A stretch of 64,000 nt of DNA from Oceanospirillum multiglobuliferum. GTDB lineage: Bacteria; Pseudomonadota; Gammaproteobacteria; Pseudomonadales; Halomonadaceae. Positions 44,739 through 53,978 of the stretch are shown here, piece by piece. The stretch lies in contig NZ_FUXG01000003.1 of assembly GCF_900167095.1 (NCBI RefSeq), positions 152,656-216,655 of the forward strand, given 5' to 3'. The notes below the pieces were generated by a model, which saw nothing but the letters and a program-made list of their open reading frames with translations, did not search any database and was not told the DNA's origin. How positions within the stretch are numbered: the stretch's first letter is position 1; each line of letters opens with the position of its first letter. Made by a program: the position numbers and the translations under genes.

Positions 44739-46373
44739 TTAGGTGCGGAACTGTTTGATTAAGCTGTCTAAGCTTTGTGCATTTCGGGTTAACTCTCGGC
44801 CAGAAGCTTGAATCAAGCTGGTGCCTTGTTCGGTTTCCTCTGACACATTGGCGATTGAAACTAAGCTTTGGCTCATCTCTCCTGCAACGTTACTTTGCTC
44901 TTCTGCGGCGTGCATGATTTGAGCATTCAGTGAGCTGATCTCTTCCATTGAACCTGCAATTGTTCGGAAGGACTGGCCTGCATCTTCAGCTTTAGTTACC
45001 GTCGCCTCTGCTTTCTCTCGGCTGGTGTTCATTGCCTCTACTGCAACTTTTGAACGACTTTGCAGCTCGTGAATCATCTCTTGAATCTGCTGCGTTGATT
45101 GCGCGGAGCGCTGTGCTAGCTGGCGCACTTCATCAGCCACTACCGCAAAGCCTCGACCCTGTTCACCTGCACGAGCGGCTTCAATGGCAGCATTTAAAGC
45201 TAGAAGGTTAGTTTGTTCAGAGATGCCACCAATCACATCTAAGATGCTTTCGATTTTAGCGGTATGGTCTTCAAGCTGGTTGATTACGCTGCTGGCTTGC
45301 TGCACATCTTGAGCAAGTTCGCTAATGCTGCGCGTGGCATCTGCCACAATTTGTAAACCGCGCTCGGTTTGTGCGTGAGCGTTGCGTGTGGCGGCATTGG
45401 CCTGTTCTGCAATCTCTGCGGTTTGCTGCGCTGAGGCTGCCATCTCATTCATAGCTGCGGCACTTTGTTCGGTTTCAGAACGCTGGCGTGATACGCCCTC
45501 TATAGTGGTATCCGTTACGCTGGTCATCTGCCCAATTGCAGTGGTTAGTTGATTGGTTGATTGACCCACCGAGTTTACGATGTCTTGGAACTTATCCATC
45601 ATGTGGTTGAATGCGCCTGCCATATCACCCAGCTCATCTTTTGAGGTGATATCGACTCTTGAACGTAAATCACCAGAATCCTTTACCGCCACCATAGTGT
45701 TTTTCAGGGTGGTCACTTGTATGGTGATGATATGGATAATAAAGAGTGCTAAACCACCAATCAGCAGGGTTAACATGCCTACGGTGATGGAATATTGCAC
45801 TAAGGTTTTCCAGAAAATATCATCCATATCGTTCAGATAAATGCCGTTACCCACAACCCAGCCCCAAGGGCTAAAGCCTTTCACGTAAGAGATTTTTGCT
45901 TGCGGTTGTTCATGACCCGGTTTAGGCCATAGGTAATCCACATAGCCTTCTCCATGATTGCGTACTACATTCACGAATTCAGTGAAGATACGTTTGCCGT
46001 TGGCGTCTTGCAGGTCTTTTAGGTTTTTGCCATTTAAAGAGGGCTTAATAGGGTGCATGATGACGACTGACTGCATATCGTTGAGCCAGAAATACTCGTC
46101 TTTGTCATAGCGCAGCTTCTCAATAGCACGCTTGGCTGCATCTTGAGCGGCGTCTTTGCTCAGTAGCCCACTTGTTTCTTGCTCGTGGTAGTACGCTAAA
46201 AAACTGTAAACGGTCTCAACAACGTGTTTGGTTTTTTGTTTACGGTCTTCTAATAGGTTCTCTTTTAGAGACATTAGCGACACGCTAATTAGTATTGCTG
46301 TGCCCATCGCCATTAAGCCAATGATTACCCACAGCTTATATTTAATCTTAATGTTGCCTAACAGAGAGTACAT
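44739..46373 (-). CDS. Methyl-accepting chemotaxis protein with a single Cache domain
   Basis: Inner-membrane chemoreceptor of 544 residues. Order: TM1 (~10-32), a periplasmic sCache_2-type sensor (~35-185; [54 protein letters not shown]), TM2 (~190-212), HAMP, and the signalling domain with the hairpin tip [20 protein letters not shown] (split across the tip) and [15 protein letters not shown]. The ligand is unknown; related Cache domains bind small carboxylates. No CheR-binding NWETF pentapeptide is present at the C-terminus (it ends LIKQFRT). AGGATG precedes the ATG. Confidence 0.93.
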   Translation of the reverse strand: MYSLLGNIKIKYKLWVIIGLMAMGTAILISVSLMSLKENLLEDRKQKTKHVVETVYSFLAYYHEQETSGLLSKDAAQDAAKRAIEKLRYDKDEYFWLNDMQSVVIMHPIKPSLNGKNLKDLQDANGKRIFTEFVNVVRNHGEGYVDYLWPKPGHEQPQAKISYVKGFSPWGWVVGNGIYLNDMDDIFWKTLVQYSITVGMLTLLIGGLALFIIHIITIQVTTLKNTMVAVKDSGDLRSRVDITSKDELGDMAGAFNHMMDKFQDIVNSVGQSTNQLTTAIGQMTSVTDTTIEGVSRQRSETEQSAAAMNEMAASAQQTAEIAEQANAATRNAHAQTERGLQIVADATRSISELAQDVQQASSVINQLEDHTAKIESILDVIGGISEQTNLLALNAAIEAARAGEQGRGFAVVADEVRQLAQRSAQSTQQIQEMIHELQSRSKVAVEAMNTSREKAEATVTKAEDAGQSFRTIAGSMEEISSLNAQIMHAAEEQSNVAGEMSQSLVSIANVSEETEQGTSLIQASGRELTRNAQSLDSLIKQFRT

Positions 46374-46625
46374 GAGTATTCATCCTAAAAAGTCAGGTGA
46401 CTTCTTTGTTGTTTTTATTAGAAATGCCGTTAAAAGGTAGCACTATGATGTGCTTAACCTTTCTGCACATTGATCTTGTTCAAAAAACTATCAATATAGC
46501 ATCACCTTTTTGTAATCTTTTAACGAAAAGTGGATTGATTTTTGAGTATAAAGTGATGGGTATGCTATATCGACCACAGCTTGATGACATTGTGCCTTTA
46601 TTTTGAATATTTTTTGGAGCTTATT

Positions 46626-47261
46626 TTGCGTTCAATTTTAAAACCGACCTACCATCAAACGGATGTTGAAATTGTAAGCCGCCAAACGGTGTTTCAAGGC
46701 TTTTTTAAACTAGAAAAACTGCGCTTAAAGCAAAAGCAGTTTGATGGTGGCTGGAGCGGTGAGTTTTCACGAGAGGTCTTTGTACGTGGCGATGCTGTAG
46801 GCGTGTTGTTGTTTGACCCGCGTACAGATCAATTATTATTGGTTGAACAGTTCCGTCCCGGTGCGCTTTATGATCAGAGCCAAAGCCCTTGGCAGTTTGA
46901 AATGGTAGCGGGTATGACAGAGGCGGGCGAAAGTTTAGAGTCTGTCGTACAGCGTGAAGCACAAGAGGAAGCAGGCTGTACAATAGAAGCTCTTGAGCAT
47001 CTATTTAAATACTGGGTTAGTCCTGGTGGTACAGATGAGCAGATTGATCTGTTTTTGGGTATCATCGACAGTACGCAAGTAACAGAAGGTGTTTACGGCT
47101 TAGATCACGAGCAAGAAGATATTCGTGTACAGCTGGTGAGTTATACTGAAGCCATTGCTGCGCTTTCTGAGGGGGCTATCAATAATGCGATGGCGATTAT
47201 TGCCTTGCAATGGTTGCAGCTGAATCGAGGCCGTTTGCAGCAAAAGTTCAAACCAACCTGA
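46626..47261 (+). CDS. nudF: ADP-ribose pyrophosphatase NudF
   Basis: Nudix hydrolase splitting ADP-ribose to AMP and ribose 5-phosphate. The 211 residues contain the Nudix box GMTEAGESLESVVQREAQEE (from ~96) followed by AGC, and the ADPRase-subfamily proline downstream in VSPGGTDEQIDLFL. The start is a TTG at 46626, six bases after GGAG; the upstream frame is not conserved. It begins a nudF-yqiB-cpdA cluster as in E. coli. Confidence 0.93.
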   Translation: MRSILKPTYHQTDVEIVSRQTVFQGFFKLEKLRLKQKQFDGGWSGEFSREVFVRGDAVGVLLFDPRTDQLLLVEQFRPGALYDQSQSPWQFEMVAGMTEAGESLESVVQREAQEEAGCTIEALEHLFKYWVSPGGTDEQIDLFLGIIDSTQVTEGVYGLDHEQEDIRVQLVSYTEAIAALSEGAINNAMAIIALQWLQLNRGRLQQKFKPT

Positions 47262-47289
47262 CCCGTGAATGGGGCAGCTGGAGAAGTGT

Positions 47290-47754
47290 ATGTTATTTGT
47301 AGCGCGTCGAAAGAAAAACTATGTAGCGGAATTAAAGCGTCAGATGGCGGAGTGTGACGCTAACTATTTGCGCCTGATGCGTTTATTGCCTGATTTAGAA
47401 CGGTGCGAACATTGGCAATTTGCGATCAGTGATGAATCGGTTGATCTTGGTGTGCTCAATATCAATGTGACCGAGCGCAGCCGTTACACCACGTTATTGC
47501 GTATCTATCAGCAAGATCCTTGGGGTGAGTGGTTAGACCAGCCTGAGCTGTCGGTGCGTTTATATCACGATGCACGCATGGCTGAGGTGGTGGGCTATCA
47601 AAAGCAGCGCCATTTTGAAGGGCGCTATTTGTATCCTAATCCGAAAATGCGTCAACCAGACGAAAAACTACAAATCAACTTGTTTTTAGGTGAGTGGCTG
47701 GCCCATCTTCAACAGTATGGGCACAGCGTAGCCCCTGTTGCCCTTCCTCAATAA
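47290..47754 (+). CDS. yqiB: DUF1249 protein YqiB
   Basis: Small cytosolic protein of unknown function, 154 residues, with the DUF1249 features CDANYLRLMRLLPDL, TERSRYTTLLRIYQ, VRLYHDARMAEVVGYQ and NPKMRQPDEKLQINLFLGEW. The ATG at 47290 is preceded by GGAG. Its conserved place between nudF and cpdA is the main clue to shared physiology. Confidence 0.92.
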   Translation: MLFVARRKKNYVAELKRQMAECDANYLRLMRLLPDLERCEHWQFAISDESVDLGVLNINVTERSRYTTLLRIYQQDPWGEWLDQPELSVRLYHDARMAEVVGYQKQRHFEGRYLYPNPKMRQPDEKLQINLFLGEWLAHLQQYGHSVAPVALPQ

Positions 47755-47809
47755 TGTTACGCCTCAACTCAAGGGTTCGTTCTACAGGTTGAGGTTTCTT
47801 GAGCATTTT

Positions 47810-48592
47810 ATGTCCCTTAAATTGATACAACTGACTGATCTGCATTTGTTGGCAGATCCCGAGGCCGACTTTAAAGGCCAGCAACCTTGGCATAATTTTC
47901 TGGCGATCTTGGCGGAGATTGAACAATCAGGCTGGCCTGATCTTTTCCTTTTAACAGGGGATCTCAGCCAAGATGAGTCATTAGAGAGTTACGAGCGCTT
48001 GTACCAAACCATGCAGGCCACCGGTGTGCCTTGGTATTGGTTGCCCGGTAATCATGACCGTGTTGACTTGATGCAGTCGTTGCACCCCATTGAGTTTTTG
48101 GTGCTGTGTAAAGATTGGTGCTTTTTATTATTGAATAGCCAGTCTGGCCAACCACACGGCGTGTTAGACCAAGCGCAACGGGTATTGATTCAACAGGTTC
48201 TTCAGCAGCAGCGGGCAAAGCCTATTCTGGTTGCGGTGCATCACCATCCTTTATTGGTTGGCGCGGGGCGTTTAGGTGAGTTGCATCATTCGACTCAAGA
48301 AGGTGACGACAATATTCAAGGTATTGATCAGATTCCACTGCGAGACTCGGGTTGGTTATGGCAGACCTTAAGCCAACAGCCTACTGTCAAACTGGTGTTA
48401 TGTGGGCATGTGCATCAAGCGCAACAAGTCATTCGTGATGGCTTAACTTTACTCACTACGCCTGCTACCAGTATTCAGTTTAAAGCCGCTGTGAATGATT
48501 TTGAGCTGGATGAGCAAAAGGCCGGTTATCGCATCATTCAGCTTGAAACTGATGGCGGGTTTTTCACCGAGGTAAAACGCTTAACAGCCTAG
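47810..48592 (+). CDS. cpdA: 3',5'-cyclic AMP phosphodiesterase CpdA
   Basis: Metallophosphoesterase that hydrolyses cAMP, tuning CRP signalling. The metal-binding motifs over 260 residues are QLTDLHLLAD, LLTGDLSQDES, LPGNHDRVD, AVHHHP and CGHVHQA, the class III phosphodiesterase set. The ATG at 47810 gives the canonical start MSLKLIQLTDLH. It follows yqiB by 55 bases. Confidence 0.93.
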   Translation: MSLKLIQLTDLHLLADPEADFKGQQPWHNFLAILAEIEQSGWPDLFLLTGDLSQDESLESYERLYQTMQATGVPWYWLPGNHDRVDLMQSLHPIEFLVLCKDWCFLLLNSQSGQPHGVLDQAQRVLIQQVLQQQRAKPILVAVHHHPLLVGAGRLGELHHSTQEGDDNIQGIDQIPLRDSGWLWQTLSQQPTVKLVLCGHVHQAQQVIRDGLTLLTTPATSIQFKAAVNDFELDEQKAGYRIIQLETDGGFFTEVKRLTA

Positions 48593-48704
48593 TGCTTGAT
48601 CTTGTTGCATATTCTTTTTTGTTATCAATCAATGATTTTAAATAATTTGACGTAATTAAAAAATCCGTTTTAACTACGCTCATTCTGGTTATTGCGTCCG
48701 CTTT

Positions 48705-48734
48705 GACCTCTGGCCAATTGGCTCAGAAGAGGTC
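48705..48734. repeat. Nested inverted repeat upstream of cysD
   Basis: GACCTCT (48705-48711) and AGAGGTC (48728-48734) enclose a perfect palindrome GCCAATTGGC (48713-48722). It lies 90 bases before cysD and could be a cpdA terminator or a regulatory site for cysDN. It has no T tail. Confidence 0.45.
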
Positions 48735-48823
48735 TTGCTTGAGAATAGCCGCTAATTTTTCAGTGCTGGTGGCAAAGCTGTTGCCAGACGAACTTATTTA
48801 TATTGCAGGAGTGGATCACAACG

Positions 48824-49735
48824 ATGATATCGCCAGAGCGCCTTACGCACCTGAAACAACTGGAAGCTGAGAGCATCCATATTATTCGGGAAGTTGCCGC
48901 AGAGTTTGATAACCCTGTGATGCTGTACTCCATTGGTAAAGATTCCGCTGTGATGTTGCATCTGGCGCGCAAGGCTTTTTACCCCGGTACGCCGCCATTC
49001 CCGCTGATGCATGTGGACACCACATGGAAATTCCGCGAAATGATCGAGTTCCGCGATAAAATGGCGGCTGAAGCGGGTATGGACCTGATTGTACACACCA
49101 ATGAAGAGGGTCGTGCGGCAGGTATCAATCCTTTTGATCATGGTAGCCGTAAATATACGGATGTGATGAAAACAGAAGGCTTAAAGCAAGCCTTAAACAA
49201 ATACAAGTTTGATGCGGCTTTTGGCGGTGCGCGTCGTGATGAAGAAAAATCACGGGCAAAAGAGCGTGTGTATTCTTTCCGTGACAAATTTCACCGTTGG
49301 GACCCAAAAAGCCAACGTCCAGAGCTGTGGAATCTATTCAATGGCAAAGTGAATAAGGGCGAGTCGATCCGTGTATTCCCGCTGTCAAACTGGACGGAGC
49401 TGGATATTTGGCAATATATCTATCTAGAGTCTATCCCGATTGTACCGCTTTATTACTCCGCAGAGCGTCCAGTGGTGGAGCGTGATGGCACTTTGATCAT
49501 GGTTGATGATGAGCGTTTGCCATTGAAAGAAAATGAAAAACCACAGATGCGTTCTGTGCGTTTCCGTACCTTGGGTTGTTACCCGCTTACAGGTGCGGTG
49601 GAATCTACGGCGGCGACTTTGCCTGAGATTATCCAAGAGATGTTGCTGACCACGACCTCTGAGCGTCAAGGTCGTGTGATTGATCACGACGGCACAGGTT
49701 CGATGGAAGAGAAAAAACGCGAAGGTTATTTCTAA
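48824..49735 (+). CDS. cysD: Sulfate adenylyltransferase subunit 2
   Basis: Catalytic ATP sulfurylase subunit that makes adenosine 5'-phosphosulfate, working with the GTPase CysN. The 303 residues contain the PP-loop [50 protein letters not shown] and the C-terminal [21 protein letters not shown] region. The ATG at 48824 is the family start, with an upstream GCAGGAG. Confidence 0.95.
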   Translation: MISPERLTHLKQLEAESIHIIREVAAEFDNPVMLYSIGKDSAVMLHLARKAFYPGTPPFPLMHVDTTWKFREMIEFRDKMAAEAGMDLIVHTNEEGRAAGINPFDHGSRKYTDVMKTEGLKQALNKYKFDAAFGGARRDEEKSRAKERVYSFRDKFHRWDPKSQRPELWNLFNGKVNKGESIRVFPLSNWTELDIWQYIYLESIPIVPLYYSAERPVVERDGTLIMVDDERLPLKENEKPQMRSVRFRTLGCYPLTGAVESTAATLPEIIQEMLLTTTSERQGRVIDHDGTGSMEEKKREGYF

Positions 49736-49820
49736 GCCGCGTTTCGCTTGATCAAAACCAGATTTAAGGCGGGTGCTGAGCCAAGTGCGAGCACTCCCCT
49801 AAAAGTTACGAGGAACAAAA

Positions 49821-51242
49821 ATGTCTCACCAGTCCGATTTAATCGCGGAAGATATTGAAGAGTATCTCAAGCAACACGAACAGAAAGACCTACTGCGCTT
49901 TATCACCTGCGGTAGCGTGGATGATGGTAAAAGTACGCTGATTGGCCGTTTGCTGCACGACTCCAAAATGATCTATGAAGATCAGCTTGCTGCATTGAGC
50001 AAAGACAGCAAGAAAAGCGGCACCACAGGTGAAGAGATCGACCTAGCATTGCTGGTGGATGGCTTGCAGTCTGAGCGTGAGCAAGGCATTACCATTGACG
50101 TGGCCTACCGCTATTTCTCAACAGAAAAGCGTAAGTTCATCATCGCGGATACGCCGGGGCATGAGCAGTACACGCGCAACATGGCGACAGGGGCGTCAAC
50201 AGCGTCTTTGGCGATTATCCTAATTGATGCGCGTTATGGCGTGTTAACCCAAACCAAACGTCACAGCTTTATTGTGTCGCTATTGGGGATCAAACACGTT
50301 GTGGTTGCGATCAACAAAATGGATTTGGCGGAGTATAGCGAAGCTCGTTTTAATGAAATCGTAGCGGACTACCAAGCGTTCTCTAAAGATTTAGATCTAC
50401 CTGATGTGCGCTTTGTGCCAGTGTCAGCGCTAAAAGGCGAAAACGTTGTGAACAACAGTGAGCTGATGCCTTGGTACAAAGGTGCGCCACTGATGGAAAT
50501 TCTGGAAAACGTTGAACTGAGCCACGATATTCCTTTGGAAGCGCTACGTTTCCCTGTGCAATATGTGAACCGCCCCAACCTGAATTTCCGTGGTTACTGC
50601 GGCACCGTTGCAGCGGGTACTGTGCGTAAAGGTCAGCAGATCACCGCATTGCCTTCAGGCAAAACCAGTACTGTAAAATCTATCGTCACTTTTGATGGTG
50701 AGTTAGAGCAAGCGCAAGCAGGCCAAGCGGTGACTATCACCTTAAACGATGAAATTGATATTTCTCGCGGTGATATGTTGGTGGAAACGGGCAAAGAAGC
50801 CACTGTCAGCAATACGTTTACGGCACACATGGTGTGGATGCACGAGCAGCCATTGCAACTGGGTAAGCAGTATAGCTTCAAAGTGGGTACAGACTTTACC
50901 AGTGGTTATGTGACTGAAATTGATCATCAAATTGATGTGAACACACTAGAGCACTCGCCTGCTACTGAGTTGGCGCTTAATGGCATTGCTCAAGTTAAAG
51001 TTGAACTGACAGAGCCTGTGGTTTTTGATGCATATCGCAACAGCCGCTTTACAGGTAGCTTTATTGTGATTGATCGCCTGAACAACATTACCGTTGGCGC
51101 AGGTATGATCGACGCGGCTGCCGAACAAGGGGCTCAAACCGCAGCTGGCCCAATCAGTGCCTTTGAGTTAGAGCTGAACGGCTTGATCCGTAAGCATTTC
51201 CCTCATTGGGAAGCGAAAGACCTGAGTGCACTGTTAAAGTAG
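49821..51242 (+). CDS. cysN: Sulfate adenylyltransferase subunit 1 (GTPase)
   Basis: EF-Tu-like GTPase whose GTP hydrolysis drives APS synthesis by CysD. The 473 residues show G1 [10 protein letters not shown] (~31), G3 [11 protein letters not shown] (~108), G4 NKMD (~164), then two beta-barrel domains. The protein ends after domain III ([15 protein letters not shown]) with no fused CysC domain. So APS is either phosphorylated by a separate kinase or reduced directly. Preceded by GAGGAAC. Confidence 0.95.
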   Translation: MSHQSDLIAEDIEEYLKQHEQKDLLRFITCGSVDDGKSTLIGRLLHDSKMIYEDQLAALSKDSKKSGTTGEEIDLALLVDGLQSEREQGITIDVAYRYFSTEKRKFIIADTPGHEQYTRNMATGASTASLAIILIDARYGVLTQTKRHSFIVSLLGIKHVVVAINKMDLAEYSEARFNEIVADYQAFSKDLDLPDVRFVPVSALKGENVVNNSELMPWYKGAPLMEILENVELSHDIPLEALRFPVQYVNRPNLNFRGYCGTVAAGTVRKGQQITALPSGKTSTVKSIVTFDGELEQAQAGQAVTITLNDEIDISRGDMLVETGKEATVSNTFTAHMVWMHEQPLQLGKQYSFKVGTDFTSGYVTEIDHQIDVNTLEHSPATELALNGIAQVKVELTEPVVFDAYRNSRFTGSFIVIDRLNNITVGAGMIDAAAEQGAQTAAGPISAFELELNGLIRKHFPHWEAKDLSALLK

Positions 51243-51267
51243 TACTCAACGAAGAACGATACTAATT

Positions 51268-51311
51268 AAGCCGCTGTACGCCTTTCTAAATAGGTGTGCA
51301 GCGGCTTTTTT
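51268..51311 (+). terminator. Terminator of cysDN
   Basis: AAGCCGCTG...GCC and GGT...CAGCGGCTT form a long stem with a T tail. Confidence 0.9.
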
Positions 51312-51370
51312 GTGCGCTGTTGGCTGCTTTAATAGGGTAAAGAGAGTACCTACCCTATTGTCAAAGCAGA

Positions 51371-52033
51371 TTAAGCCGCACAGATCGCTTCACCATGATT
51401 GTGTACTTCAATCAGGCTGCAATGCAGGCTTTGTACTGCTAGGTCGTAATCATCATCAGAGACAATAAACTGAATATCAACTTGGCGCATGGATTGCTGG
51501 ATAGCTAACACGCTGATATTAGCCTCAGCTAGTGCGTTTACTGTGCTTGCTAAAATACCGGGAACTTTCATGTCGCTACCAATGGCCGAAACGATAGAGA
51601 CTTTTTTCAAACTCATTTCACAGTTTGGGAAGAGTGCTTGAATAGCACTTTGAATGCGTTTGATTGTCTTCAGGTTGGCTGCTAAGTAATGTGTTAGGGT
51701 GTTCGCATTGTTATCTTTGGAGATCAACGGCACTTTGAAGCGTTCAATAATGCCTAAAAGCTCACGGCCATAACGACTCATATTTCCCATCATATCTTGA
51801 TCAAAAAATTCAAGTGCATAGACGTTTTGGCGTCCTGCGATAATTTCTACCGAAGGTTTTTCACTGACATAATCTGCTGTGATTAAGGTGCCTGAGTGAT
51901 CAGGCTCAAAGGTATTCATTACTCGCAGTGGTAAACGTTGCTGACGTAGACCTTTTGCTGCTTTGGGATGAATCGCCTCCATACCTAAGTTAGCCAGCTG
52001 ATCTGCAACATCATAGTTGGTGCGACCAATGGG
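51371..52033 (-). pseudogene. Aspartokinase, C-terminal remnant (N-terminal ~half missing)
   Basis: About 220 residues of an aspartate kinase: IGRTNYDVADQLANLGMEAI, HPKAAKGLRQ, NTFEPDHSGTLIT, AGRQNVYALEFFDQDMMG and two ACT-like regulatory segments to the natural C-terminus. The kinase domain with its KxGGTS motif is absent. The frame meets a TGA at 52034-52036 directly before the similarity begins, beside a truncated cheW on the other strand. The GRTNYDVADQL...HPKAAKGLRQ pattern is that of the aspartokinase type often found in ectoine clusters (Ask_Ect); no ectABC is present here. The fragment cannot be an active kinase. Confidence 0.8.
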
Positions 52034-52443
52034 TCAGTTTTTGTCTGGCAGGTGAAAAATATGCACACCCTGTAAGCAGTATTAAAGAGGTGCTTCATTT
52101 TCAGGAGCCCTCTTCAGTTCCGGGAGCGACTTTTGAGGTACAGGGTATTTTGAATGTTCGTGGTGAAGTGTTAACGGTTATCTCTGCTCGTAGGCTGATG
52201 AACTTACCAGAATATGATCTCATAGAGGCGTCTAAAATTATTTCTATAGAGACCTGCAATGGTGTGTGTGGCATCGTAGTTGACAGTGTGGAAGCTATTG
52301 TGAACTTTGAGCCAAGCAATATTGAGTTGCCGCCTAATTATGATGTGGACAACATTATTCAAGGAACGATCAATCATGGAGGGCAGTTGTTGATAGTGGC
52401 AAATTTCTTGCCCCATTGTGAACAAGTTGCCGGCCAGATGTAA
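52024..52443 (+). pseudogene. CheW-like coupling protein lacking its N-terminus and start codon
   Basis: The frame encodes a CheW domain starting abruptly at QWVSFCLAGEKYAHPVSSIK. It continues through EVLHFQEPSSVPGATFEVQG, ILNVRGEVLTVISAR, CGIVVDSVEAI and a normal end. The family's first ~10-20 residues and a credible start codon are missing; the frame is open back only to 51994, where it reads the opposite-strand aspartokinase fragment. A GTG at 52090 would remove the first two strands. It faces the aspartokinase remnant head to head. Confidence 0.72.
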
Positions 52444-52463
52444 CTTAATCTAAGAACGAGTAT

Positions 52464-52496
52464 AAAAAAAAACTCAATGCCCAGATGGGCATTGAG
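52464..52496 (-). terminator. Strong terminator on the minus strand
   Basis: CTCAATGCCC, loop, GGGCATTGAG; on the minus strand nine T residues follow. It ends the phasin-like gene transcript and may also stop transcripts from the cheW remnant. Confidence 0.88.
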
Positions 52497-52551
52497 GTGA
52501 CTTGCTACTGTTGGCTAGGCTAGTTTTGATTAACACCTATTAAGTGCATAT

Positions 52552-52869
52552 TTAGCGGATTACTTCGCTGATATGTTCACGCCAATCTTGCAGTAATTTT
52601 TGGCGCTTGCCGATATGATCAAGAAAGAGTTTGTGCTGCTGTGCTAAGGTTTCAGCATATTGAGTGCTGCAAGCTTGCAAGTCGTCGCTAGACTCTGCCT
52701 GTGCGCAGCTATTGAGCATAGACAGCCAAAGATGGTTGTACTGCTGTACCGCTGCAAATTCAATTTCCATTAGCTTTTCAACTTCTTCTGTCCATTGTTG
52801 TGGCAGGCCACTCCAAGGGGCTAAAGGGTTTTTATAAAGCTCGCTCCACGCGTCAACAACTGTTTTCAT
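52552..52869 (-). CDS. Small helical protein, possibly phasin-like
   Basis: A 105-residue, almost wholly alpha-helical, soluble protein (WTEEVEKLMEIEFAAVQQYN, QACSTQYAETLAQQHKLFLD). The helix pattern and length resemble phasins, which coat polyhydroxyalkanoate granules, but no signature residue decides it and no pha gene lies nearby. The ATG at 52869 has AAGGA upstream, and a strong terminator follows, so the gene itself looks real. Confidence 0.5.
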   Translation of the reverse strand: MKTVVDAWSELYKNPLAPWSGLPQQWTEEVEKLMEIEFAAVQQYNHLWLSMLNSCAQAESSDDLQACSTQYAETLAQQHKLFLDHIGKRQKLLQDWREHISEVIR

Positions 52870-53005
52870 CCTGTAAATCCTTCTTCGGCTCTAACAAATG
52901 GTCGGGTGATCGTCGTTATATTCTATAACATTAATATTAATATTAGGTCTCACTATCAGTGTAGTCTGCATTCTTCATCTTTGTCAGTGATATTTATATG
53001 ACTTC

Positions 53006-53932
53006 TTATTGTGTCTTTATAAGAAATAATTCTGGATCAACATAGGTGCCATTGAGGCTGACGCTCCAGTGTAGATGTGGTGTTTTAATTGGTTGAGCAA
53101 ATCGCATGCCTTCGATGTGACGCCCTGTATTACCAACTTTGCCAATCTCTTCACCGCGGCGTATTTTTTGACCTTCTCTTATACGCACGTTGATTGCTTG
53201 CAAGTGGCTGTACTGGGTAATAAGACCTTGTCCATGATCAATAATGACATGCTTGCCTTGGTAAAATAGATCGTCAATTAAGACAACCGTACCATCTGCG
53301 GGCGCAAATACGCGCTGGCCTGACATATCAACACCCGTGTGGCTGTAGACTTCTTCTCCGTTATAGAACCTTTGCTCTCCAAAGCCTTGGCTCACACTAC
53401 CTTCAGTGGGGCGTAAAAAAACTCTGTTATCTGGTGGGTTACCGCTCCAACGTTGTAAGAAGCTTTGTATTTTATTTTTCTCTTGCTGAATTCGCTGTTG
53501 CTGAGCGGGTGTCAAATCTTTTTGCAGAGGAGTTCGGCTGATAATGTGTTTTTGTTGAGGTTTTTCTGGCGCGCGAACCTCTAAAAATACATTGCGAATT
53601 CGCCCGCCTGGCTGATGGATATCAAGGCTGTGCTTGCCTGCATTTAGACTAAGAGGCAGGCCTACCCATGTCACGCGACGCTCATCACTGCGCTTATTTT
53701 GTGCGCGACTCATGGTGAAAACTCTCTGGCCTTGAAAATAAATCTCTGGCGTACCTTCGCCAATGCTATTTGGTAGTTCGATTACTGCAACGCCACCCGG
53801 CACCGGATTTGCTTTCGGGCTGAAATCAGCTGAAGAAAAGCTGCTAAAAGCGAGAGATAAGCTCAGCAGGCTCAGGGTGCTGGCGCGTTTAAATAGATCT
53901 GCTTTAGTGGCTGACAGAGTGGCAGATGGCAT
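53006..53932 (-). CDS. M23-family (LytM/peptidoglycan) metallopeptidase, periplasmic
   Basis: Secreted 308-residue protein with a signal sequence (~15-35), an N-terminal beta-rich domain (~40-140) and a C-terminal M23 domain. The zinc ligands are visible in SHTGVDM (HxxxD) and HLHWS (HxH), so it is likely an active peptidoglycan endopeptidase. The ATG at 53932 follows AGGGGA, while a longer in-frame start would overlap xseA. It lies 46 bases after xseA on the same strand. Confidence 0.9.
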   Translation of the reverse strand: MPSATLSATKADLFKRASTLSLLSLSLAFSSFSSADFSPKANPVPGGVAVIELPNSIGEGTPEIYFQGQRVFTMSRAQNKRSDERRVTWVGLPLSLNAGKHSLDIHQPGGRIRNVFLEVRAPEKPQQKHIISRTPLQKDLTPAQQQRIQQEKNKIQSFLQRWSGNPPDNRVFLRPTEGSVSQGFGEQRFYNGEEVYSHTGVDMSGQRVFAPADGTVVLIDDLFYQGKHVIIDHGQGLITQYSHLQAINVRIREGQKIRRGEEIGKVGNTGRHIEGMRFAQPIKTPHLHWSVSLNGTYVDPELFLIKTQ

Positions 53933-53978
53933 AGTGTTCCCCTGTTTGAATATCCGTGCCCGATAGATCAATAACGGC

